NCBI GenBank assembly: GCA_024275935.1
Contig: JAJRYF010000015.1
Location: 1 to 37,920, forward strand
DNA from: Gammaproteobacteria bacterium
GTDB lineage: Bacteria > Pseudomonadota > Gammaproteobacteria > Xanthomonadales > SZUA-36
Direction: 5' to 3'
DNA: 37,920 nt
Of this stretch, positions 32,121 to 37,920 are shown piece by piece. Numbering within the stretch: position 1 is the stretch's first letter; the number at the start of each line of letters is the position of its first letter. The position numbers and the translations under genes were made by a program. The notes under the pieces were generated by a model. That model had not been told where the DNA came from and did not search any database. It worked only from the letters and a program-made list of their open reading frames with translations.

Positions 32121-32187
32121 TGTGCCTGCGGGGTGCGTGAATTCCGGGTCGCGATGGGCATTTGCGGGACTAAAGCCCCACTTCCGG
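32121..32187. repeat. Dispersed palindromic repeat unit E, 3' of the small membrane protein gene
   Basis: This unit contains GCGGGACTAAAGCCCCAC, a form of the GGGGCTAAAGCCCC hairpin found scattered in many proteobacterial genomes, next to a GCGGGGTGCG stretch. It starts 8 bp past the stop of the gene at 32195. It is not closely similar to units A-D but has the same position just 3' of a gene. Confidence 0.45.
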
Positions 32188-32194
32188 AGGTCGG

Positions 32195-32509
32195 TTATTC
32201 TCGGTCGATTACTTCAAAGTCGCCCTCAATTACTTCACCGGTGGTGGGCTTAGGTGGGCTCTGGCTTGACTGCTGCTGAGTGGACTTTACAGCCTGGCTC
32301 ATAGCCTCATTCATCTGTTTGCTGACTTTCCGTAGCCGCCAGGACATAAATACCCCGCCAACTAATGCAATAGCTAAAAATATCAAAAAGAACACAAACC
32401 CAAAGGCTATTACCAGCACTGCCAGTACTGCTGTGAGCACCAGTGCTATTGCCCTTACAAAAGGGTTAGATGGCGGTTGTGGCGAGCCTGAATTCAAATA
32501 AAGTGGCAT
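32195..32509 (-). CDS. Small membrane protein, unknown function
   Basis: From ATG 32509 the product is 104 aa. It has two adjacent strongly hydrophobic segments (about residues 15-55), then a basic stretch (MSWRLRKVSKQM), a Gln/Ser-rich linker, and an acidic tail (GEVIEGDFEVIDRE). An ATG at 32617 would add 36 residues that have no Shine-Dalgarno support and an unlike composition; GGAAC precedes 32509. I do not recognise the family. It resembles the many short two-helix proteins with a disordered acidic tail. Confidence 0.6.
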   Translation of the reverse strand: MPLYLNSGSPQPPSNPFVRAIALVLTAVLAVLVIAFGFVFFLIFLAIALVGGVFMSWRLRKVSKQMNEAMSQAVKSTQQQSSQSPPKPTTGEVIEGDFEVIDRE

Positions 32510-32741
32510 AAGTGTTCCAAAATATCCTGAACTAGATAGATTGGGCTGGTTTATCTGCTTTTCAATCATCTGTTGCTGAAAAACCCTAGTACCTATGGGA
32601 AATTCTTTTGCAACCATAGCGATATATGCGTGAAGTAATCATCGATAACTTCATCGGCAGACAAAACAATATTCAACGGCTGCCGAAACCTCTCCCTCAT
32701 AATCGGTTTTTGCTGGCGTTATTTCCAGAATTTCCGCAGTC

Positions 32742-33485
32742 TTAGTGCTTGCTTGCAATCTTTAGTATAACAGCCAAGCTTTTTCTAACATCCTGTGAGT
32801 CAGTTTGCCAATTACTAACACTAATACGCATCGCAGTAACACCCCTCCAAATAGTTTGACCAACCCAGCAAGTACCTTCTTTCTGAACCGCATCAAGAAT
32901 GCTCAAGTTAACTTCATCTGAACCAAAGTTTACTACCACCTGATTCATCACCACCTCATTCATAACCTCATAACCAGCCGCAGTAAAGGCTGTGGCAAAC
33001 TCTCTGGCGCAGGCACAACAGCGATCAACTAACTCTTCAACCCCTGACTGGCCAAGATGGTGCAAGACCGCATAAATATCCAGCCCTCTGGCCCGCCTTG
33101 ATAGTTCAGGGGTATAATCTGACGGGTTCCTGCCGGCGTTCTCAGTGGGTAAATAAGCAGCAGTTGCAGGTGTGGTTTTCTCAAGCCCAGTGTTTTGATC
33201 CCAAATTGTCCCTAGCCAATTAGCGGCAATACTAACCGGATACGAGCCGCCAATCACAAAGCCAAAAAATCTTGAAGAGGCCATTTTCATGGTAGCCGGG
33301 GCAACTAGGGCATTCAGTTTCTCAATTACTTCAAGCTCATCTACTTGATTGTGTTGTAGCTCAAAATCCAGCTCCTTCAGATTCGCCCGATCCTTATCGC
33401 TAACCTGAATCGCCTTATCATTCATGCTTTCTAAAAATGATACTGAAAATTGTTTGGTTTTATTTAATATTTTTTGTATTTTCAT
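32742..33485 (-). pseudogene. PLP-dependent decarboxylase with large internal in-frame deletion
   Basis: This 247-aa ORF begins and ends like an aromatic-amino-acid/glutamate decarboxylase-type protein. The N-terminal part (SRFFGFVIGGSYPVSIAANWLGTIWDQNTGLEKTTPA) is followed directly by the C-terminal part (AAYLPTENAGRNPSDYTPELSRRARG, later NQVVVNFG). Full-length relatives are about 450-480 aa. The missing 200 or so residues include the cofactor-binding region and the PLP lysine (usually in DxHKW), so it cannot be a normal decarboxylase. The join falls at CCTGCAACTGCTGCT, a short repeated stretch suited to slippage or recombination. It starts 4 bp after the SLC13 permease gene and is probably still transcribed. 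Either a recent pseudogene or an assembly artefact is possible. Confidence 0.8.
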
Positions 33486-33489
33486 TTGC

Positions 33490-35334
33490 TCAAAACATAA
33501 GGTTCAGAACCAGCAGCATTACCACCAAAAATAACACGCTCATTATGCTTCCCACCTTCACATAGTCTTTCACTGTATAACCACCTGGGCCCATAATCAG
33601 GGCATTAACCTGATGGGTCGGGATAATGAAAGCATTGGAAGTTGAAAGGCCGATGATCAAAGCATACATAAGCGGGTTACCGTTGGTTGCTAACGCCAGG
33701 CTAATGGCAATGGGTACCAGAATTGTGGTTGCCCCGACATTTGACATTATCAATGTGAACAGGGTTGCCATAACCGCCAGGGTAATTTGCAGGGTGAGGT
33801 CTGAAGGGTGCCCTAATATCATCAATACTTGCTGGGCAATCCAGGCTGCGGTGCCGGTAAAGAGCATAGCTTGCCCCAGCGGGATAAGGCTGGCGAGCAG
33901 GAATACTGTTTTCCAGCTAACTGCGGCGTAGGCCTCGTCCATACTCAGGACTCTGGTTAAAACCATACCAATGGCGCCAACCAGTAAAGAAATAGATAGC
34001 TGAAAATCGGTAAATAGAATCATGAATAATGAAATTGAGAAAAACAACAATGCCGGAACCACCTTATTCGGGCGCTGCTCTTGTGCGGGCAAATCGGTGG
34101 CGACTATAAAGTCCCGCTCTTTGGCCAATACTGCCAAATCTCTCCAGGTACTATGACTTACCAATGAGTCACCTAATTCCAGCTTAACCTGGCGCACATC
34201 TTCGGTAATCACTTCCGCCTGCCGATTTATAGCCAGAACTGAGATTCCATAGCGTTTGCGCAGCTGCACTTCAGCCACAGTTTTACCGATTAAATTTGAT
34301 CCCGGCGGAATCACCACTTCCGATATACCCGCCCGCGCAGGATTAAACAGGCCGGCAAAGGCTTTCAGCCGTGGCTGCGCCCGGCAATGGGTTGCCAGTG
34401 CAAATTCACCTACCTGCTTACGCGTTCCCATTACCCCAAGAATTGACCCCAACCAGATCATCTCATCTGCCGGCGGCCCCAGACGGGGTTCATCAGTATT
34501 ACGAATACCTAACAGCAATGGAGCCCCAGGGAGTTTTTCGGCATCGCCTATTTTCATTCCTACCAGAGGGCTATCAACCGTTACCAACAACTCATATACA
34601 TTGCCTTTGATTCCATATACTTCTGAAAAATAGCTTTTGGTTTTGGCTTTCTTTTTGCTTTTCTTCAGCTCCGTAACCGGCAATAAACGCCGGCCAAAGA
34701 GTAGAAAAAATAAAATCCCGGTAGCCAACAACGCCAAGCCTACTGGGGTGACATCAAAAAGATGAAATCCGTCCATAGTCTGAGCACCGGGGGGCAAGGT
34801 TTCGTTGGCATCATCAATCAAATCATTGAGTAGAATCAATGGCGATGAACCAACCATGGTCAAAGTACCGCCCAGAATGGCGCAAAAACCCATTGGCATT
34901 AGCAAGCGGTTTTGATGAATTTCGGTGCGCCCGGAAATTCGGCTAACTACTGGCATAAATAATGCCGTAGCTCCAACATTTTGCATAAACCCGGAAATAA
35001 TCCCCACGGAACCGGAAACCAGAGTCATAATTCGACTTTCTGTAGAACCGCCAAGCTTGAGGATTTTAGCTGCCACCACATTCATCACCCCGGTACGATC
35101 CAGACCCTCGCCCAGAATCATTACCGCAATGATGGAAATTACCGCATTAGAGGCAAAGCCATCAAACAAATCATTAGCTGGCACCAGATCGGTTAAGCCC
35201 AGCAGAACCAGAATAATAATCGCGGCCACATCAACCCGGATTTTAAGCCGCTCGAACACAAACAGCACTACCGTCAATACCAGTATCCCAAGTACTAGCA
35301 TCATATCGCTGGTTAGTGTGAGTCCGCCTTCCAT
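33490..35334 (-). CDS. SLC13-type permease with TrkA-C domains
   Basis: This 614-aa inner-membrane transporter has two halves of hydrophobic helices (about residues 10-215 and 415-614) flanking a soluble middle with two TrkA-C/RCK-C domains (about 230-300 and 315-395, the second with PGSNLIGKTVAEVQLRKRYGISVLAINR). Membrane motifs such as QNVGATALFMPVV and MSNVGATTILVPIAISLA are the paired SNVGAT-type signatures of the DASS/SLC13 family, which moves dicarboxylates, sulfate or other anions with Na+. Relatives with TrkA-C inserts are often annotated as sulfate or citrate permeases; the substrate is not clear. AAGGA abuts the ATG, so a start at 35304 is possible. It is followed by the broken decarboxylase gene. 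Confidence 0.88.
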   Translation of the reverse strand: MEGGLTLTSDMMLVLGILVLTVVLFVFERLKIRVDVAAIIILVLLGLTDLVPANDLFDGFASNAVISIIAVMILGEGLDRTGVMNVVAAKILKLGGSTESRIMTLVSGSVGIISGFMQNVGATALFMPVVSRISGRTEIHQNRLLMPMGFCAILGGTLTMVGSSPLILLNDLIDDANETLPPGAQTMDGFHLFDVTPVGLALLATGILFFLLFGRRLLPVTELKKSKKKAKTKSYFSEVYGIKGNVYELLVTVDSPLVGMKIGDAEKLPGAPLLLGIRNTDEPRLGPPADEMIWLGSILGVMGTRKQVGEFALATHCRAQPRLKAFAGLFNPARAGISEVVIPPGSNLIGKTVAEVQLRKRYGISVLAINRQAEVITEDVRQVKLELGDSLVSHSTWRDLAVLAKERDFIVATDLPAQEQRPNKVVPALLFFSISLFMILFTDFQLSISLLVGAIGMVLTRVLSMDEAYAAVSWKTVFLLASLIPLGQAMLFTGTAAWIAQQVLMILGHPSDLTLQITLAVMATLFTLIMSNVGATTILVPIAISLALATNGNPLMYALIIGLSTSNAFIIPTHQVNALIMGPGGYTVKDYVKVGSIMSVLFLVVMLLVLNLMF

Positions 35335-35381
35335 TCCTTGTTAATGCTCCGTTTTTATTCTAAAACAACATGCGCCAATGG

Positions 35382-36110
35382 TTATTTGCGTACAAAAATT
35401 AAATCCCAAACTCCATGCCCAAGCCGCAATCCGCGCCGCTCAAAATGGGTCTCCGGCCGCCAGTCTGGACGCTTAATATAATCCATACTAGCTGAAAGGT
35501 TGCTGAATACCGAATGTGCCTGCGCTACTGCCAACATGGATTCGGCATATTCTTGCCAGTCGGTCGCCATATGCAAGCGCCCACCAATGGCTAATTTTCT
35601 TGCTAACAGATCCAGGAAAGCTGGCTGTACTATCCGGCGTTTGTGGTGGCGTTTTTTGGGCCAGGGGTCGGGGAAATACAAACGCAACTCCGATAAACTT
35701 TGATCCGCGATCATTTGCTCCAGCACATCAATTGCATCTACGCAAACCAAACGGACATTCTGCAAACCCTGCTTTTCGATCTTCTGTAATGCCGCACCTA
35801 CTCCTGGTGGATGCACTTCAATCCCAATAAAATTGCGTTCCGGCTCCAGAGCTGCCATATGCACCAGGGCATCGCCATTGCCAAAACCGATTTCAAATAC
35901 CAGCTCACCAGGGCGACCAAAAACCTCTTCCCAGTCAACCAACTGCGCCTGCCAATCGACCCCATATAGAGGCCATAGAGTTTCCAGCGCTCTGGTCTGA
36001 GCACTGGTCAGGCGACCCTGCCTAAGCACAAAGCTACGGATCGGGCGGCGACCGGGTTTACGCTCGGAAAATGGGTTAGAGTCTGCCATGCGCTTAGAAA
36101 AAAGCACCAT
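35382..36110 (-). CDS. trmB: tRNA (guanine-N7-)-methyltransferase TrmB
   Basis: This 242-aa SAM-dependent enzyme forms m7G46 in tRNA. The SAM-binding motif FEIGFGNGDALVHMA lies near residues 72-86 and the family signature LYFPDPWPKKRHHKRRIVQ near 145-163. The C-terminal THFERRGLRLGHGVWDLIF is also typical. ATG codons at 36110 and 36089 are both possible; neither has a strong Shine-Dalgarno sequence. It lies between pyrB (57 bp upstream) and the SLC13 gene (47 bp downstream), all on the minus strand. Confidence 0.95.
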   Translation of the reverse strand: MVLFSKRMADSNPFSERKPGRRPIRSFVLRQGRLTSAQTRALETLWPLYGVDWQAQLVDWEEVFGRPGELVFEIGFGNGDALVHMAALEPERNFIGIEVHPPGVGAALQKIEKQGLQNVRLVCVDAIDVLEQMIADQSLSELRLYFPDPWPKKRHHKRRIVQPAFLDLLARKLAIGGRLHMATDWQEYAESMLAVAQAHSVFSNLSASMDYIKRPDWRPETHFERRGLRLGHGVWDLIFVRK

Positions 36111-36167
36111 TTATAGGCGCGGAAAATAAAATAAATCTGGCTCCAGCATTAAGGCTAAGCATAAACA

Positions 36168-37085
36168 TTAATCAGTATTTTCCAGTAAGGTCGAGAAAAT
36201 CGCCATCCGTGCCGGCACACCCATTGCCACCTGCTGGCGAATCAATGATTGTGACCCATCAGCAACCGCATCACTAATCTCAACCCCCCGATTAACCGGA
36301 CCAGGATGCAAGACTACACAATCTGCATTTGCCAATTGCAGTCGCTCAGTATTCAAGCCCCAACGCTGCTGATATTGAAGTATATCTGGCAACTTGGGCG
36401 CAGTAATTCGCTCATGCTGTATCCGCAACATCATCACGGCATTCGCGCCAGCAATGGCAGCATCAAAATCTTCAGTCATAAGACTGGCATTTTCAGGTTG
36501 CGCATCGGGTAACAACTGTTTAGGCCCCACCAGACGAATATCCTCTACCCCAAGCCGTGGCAACAATTCCAAGGCCGAGGCTGCAACCCGCGAATGTCTG
36601 ATATCCCCGGCTATCACTAAGCGCAAACCATCAAGTTTGCCAAAGGCCGACTGCAACACCGCAGCATCCAACAATGCCTGGCTGGGATGCAGATTATCGC
36701 CATCACCAGCATTAACCAACTGTAAGCCCGGGGCAGACTCAGCCACTAACTGCTCCAACACGCCGGGCTGTGAATGCCGAACCACGGCAATATCTACCCC
36801 TATTGCTGCCAGGGTTTCCAGTGTGTCTCGCAGGTTCTCGCCTTTCTCGATGGAAGAGTTAGAGGCGCTAACATTAACCACATCCATACCCAGCCGCCGT
36901 GCGGCGACCTCAAACGATACTCTGGTGCGGGTACTGGCCTCATAAAACAAATTAGCCACCATTCGCCCGACCAACAAACTACTGCCACCCAAAACCATTG
37001 GGCTGAGGCTGTATTCACGAGTCCGTTGCAGCAACGCCTCGATCTGGGTGTCACTTAACTGTTTGCAGGAAAGAAAATTTCGCAT
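36168..37085 (-). CDS. pyrB: Aspartate carbamoyltransferase catalytic subunit
   Basis: From ATG 37085 the product is 305 aa. It joins carbamoyl phosphate and aspartate in pyrimidine synthesis. Carbamoyl-phosphate and aspartate binding motifs are EASTRTRVSFEVAARRLG, the GDGDNLHPSQALLDA block, and HPGPVNRGVEI near the C-terminus. The reading frame extends nine codons further to a TTG, which is less likely. In Pseudomonas pyrB is followed by an inactive dihydroorotase-like pyrC' that forms the complex; here trmB follows instead. No pyrI is seen either, so the enzyme may be a simple trimer or partner with a pyrC elsewhere. It is placed 43 bp after ruvX. Confidence 0.95.
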   Translation of the reverse strand: MRNFLSCKQLSDTQIEALLQRTREYSLSPMVLGGSSLLVGRMVANLFYEASTRTRVSFEVAARRLGMDVVNVSASNSSIEKGENLRDTLETLAAIGVDIAVVRHSQPGVLEQLVAESAPGLQLVNAGDGDNLHPSQALLDAAVLQSAFGKLDGLRLVIAGDIRHSRVAASALELLPRLGVEDIRLVGPKQLLPDAQPENASLMTEDFDAAIAGANAVMMLRIQHERITAPKLPDILQYQQRWGLNTERLQLANADCVVLHPGPVNRGVEISDAVADGSQSLIRQQVAMGVPARMAIFSTLLENTD

Positions 37086-37128
37086 AAGCGATATTTTAAC
37101 CTGATAAACCAAGCGACTTTAAGTTTAA

Positions 37129-37581
37129 TTATGTTAGATGCGAGTGCTGCAACCAATGCTCGGTAATCAGTCTGGCTGCCGCGGCATCCAAGGTTTTGGC
37201 CGCTTTGCGTGTTACGCCGCCTTGTTGGCGTAGACTTTTGAATTGCTCGCTAGCATCCATCGAAGTAAAGCGTTCATCTTGTAGCTCTACTGGCAAGCCA
37301 AAACGACCGTGTAAGCGCCCGGCGAATTTGCGGGCAGCTTTTGAGGTATCTGTTTCTTCGCCATCTAAATCAAGCGGCAGGCCAACGATTAGAAGCACTG
37401 GTTTCCACTCTGTTAGTAAATCTTCAATTGCAAGCCATAACTCCGGTGGATTGTTCTTTACCACTACCAGTGAGCTGGCCGTGCCACTGATAAGCTGACC
37501 TACGGCTACACCGATACGCTTGCTACCATAGTCAAACCCCAGAATCAGTCCAGCGGCTGGCTTGGGTTTAGCCGAATTCAT
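37129..37581 (-). CDS. ruvX: Holliday junction resolvase-like YqgF/RuvX
   Basis: From ATG 37581 the product is 150 aa with the RNase H-like fold of the YqgF family, implicated in pre-16S rRNA 5' end processing. Motifs are GFDYGSKRIGVAVG with the first catalytic Asp, LLIVGLPLDLDG, and DERFTSMDA. Upstream Met codons lie inside yqgE and are rejected; the chosen ATG starts 2 bp after the yqgE stop, the usual coupled arrangement. The yqgE-ruvX-pyrB order is conserved in Pseudomonas and relatives. Confidence 0.94.
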   Translation of the reverse strand: MNSAKPKPAAGLILGFDYGSKRIGVAVGQLISGTASSLVVVKNNPPELWLAIEDLLTEWKPVLLIVGLPLDLDGEETDTSKAARKFAGRLHGRFGLPVELQDERFTSMDASEQFKSLRQQGGVTRKAAKTLDAAAARLITEHWLQHSHLT

Positions 37582-37583
37582 TT

Positions 37584-37920
37584 TCAGGCGCTGCCAACCT
37601 GGTTGGTTAACTGATTGATATTGATACCAAGCTTGTCTACAGAGCTTTTCCAACGCTCGCTAGTATGACGATTAAAGATAATCTCGTTATCTGCATCCAC
37701 AGTTAGCCAGGCATTTTCACGCAGTTCATTTTCCAACTGCCCTTCTGACCAACCGGCGTAACCAAGTGCCACTAGGTACTTTTCTGGGCCTTCGCCAGCT
37801 GCAATTGCTGCCAGTACATCACGCGAACTGGTCACCATTAACTCATCGCCAAGGCGTAGGGATGAATCCCATTGCTGGTCCGGTGTATGCACCACGAAAC
37901 CCCGCTCAGGATGTACCGGG
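37584..37920 (-). CDS. yqgE: YqgE/AlgH family protein (C-terminal part, cut by window edge)
   Basis: The frame is open to the window edge, giving about 111 C-terminal residues starting with PVHPERGFVVHTPD, the family's core motif. Later signatures are LAAIAAGEGPEKYLVALGYAGWSEGQLENEL and NAWLTVDADNEIIFN. Full-length members are about 185-190 aa, so about 75 N-terminal residues lie outside. The function is unclear; AlgH was named from alginate regulation in Pseudomonas. It overlaps nothing and is coupled to ruvX by a 2-bp gap. Confidence 0.93.
   Translation of the reverse strand, partial: PVHPERGFVVHTPDQQWDSSLRLGDELMVTSSRDVLAAIAAGEGPEKYLVALGYAGWSEGQLENELRENAWLTVDADNEIIFNRHTSERWKSSVDKLGININQLTNQVGSA

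Noticed and set aside
1-37920. CRISPR array, prophage or defence island
   Set aside because: No regularly spaced direct repeats, cas, integrase, capsid or restriction genes were found. The HNH protein stands alone and has no methyltransferase partner.

Overview
The window looks like chromosomal DNA of a gammaproteobacterium with moderate G+C. The best fit is a Pseudomonas/Cellvibrio-type, probably aquatic lineage. This rests on conserved gene neighbourhoods: dciA / M23 peptidase / secA; ygfB-pepP-ubiH-ubiI facing a TIGR02449-zapA pair; yqgE-ruvX-pyrB; and pilS-pilR next to major pilin genes. The genus call is inference. Most genes are on the minus strand.

Layout. 1-131 is the 5' end of a group II intron (minus strand, cut by the window edge), sitting just behind a probable terminator. 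189-5125 is a type IV pilus block: two tandem pilin genes, a sigma-54 promoter with upstream PilR-type sites, then pilR and pilS. 5399-9591 holds secA, a membrane-anchored M23 peptidase and the divergent dciA. 9768-14166 is the ygfB-pepP-ubiH-ubiI operon (ubiquinone hydroxylases and a proline aminopeptidase). 14258-16531 runs on the plus strand: TIGR02449 coiled-coil protein, zapA, an HNH nuclease and a 5'-3' exonuclease. 16528-18964 holds a secreted beta-propeller protein, a Nudix hydrolase and a MAPEG protein.

18991-23797 is a methionine/SAM block: methionine gamma-lyase, an Lrp/AsnC regulator, ahcY and metK. It carries two unusual non-coding elements. One is a plus-strand small-RNA-like unit with its own promoter and terminators, between the Lrp gene and ahcY. 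The other is a palindrome of about 160 bp that fills the metK-ahcY gap. 23965-31352 is a nine-gene Mrp-type Na+/H+ antiporter operon of unusual composition: three NuoL/M/N-like subunits, a DUF4040-MnhB fusion and an extra small membrane protein. 31429-35334 is a more mixed region: a 56-aa ORF, a CBS protein, a small membrane protein, an internally deleted PLP decarboxylase and an SLC13 permease. 35382-37920 holds trmB, pyrB, ruvX and the 3' part of yqgE.

How the parts work together. PilS-PilR plus sigma-54 should drive the main pilin. MetK makes SAM, AhcY recycles SAH to homocysteine, and the gamma-lyase can drain methionine or homocysteine, probably under the adjacent Lrp-type regulator. UbiH and UbiI supply respiratory quinone, and the Mrp complex handles Na+ and pH. 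Short decayed palindromic repeats recur just 3' of several genes. Nothing here is a classic phage, CRISPR or defence island. The most novel-looking signals are the non-coding elements around ahcY and metK, the intron placement, and the Mrp operon.
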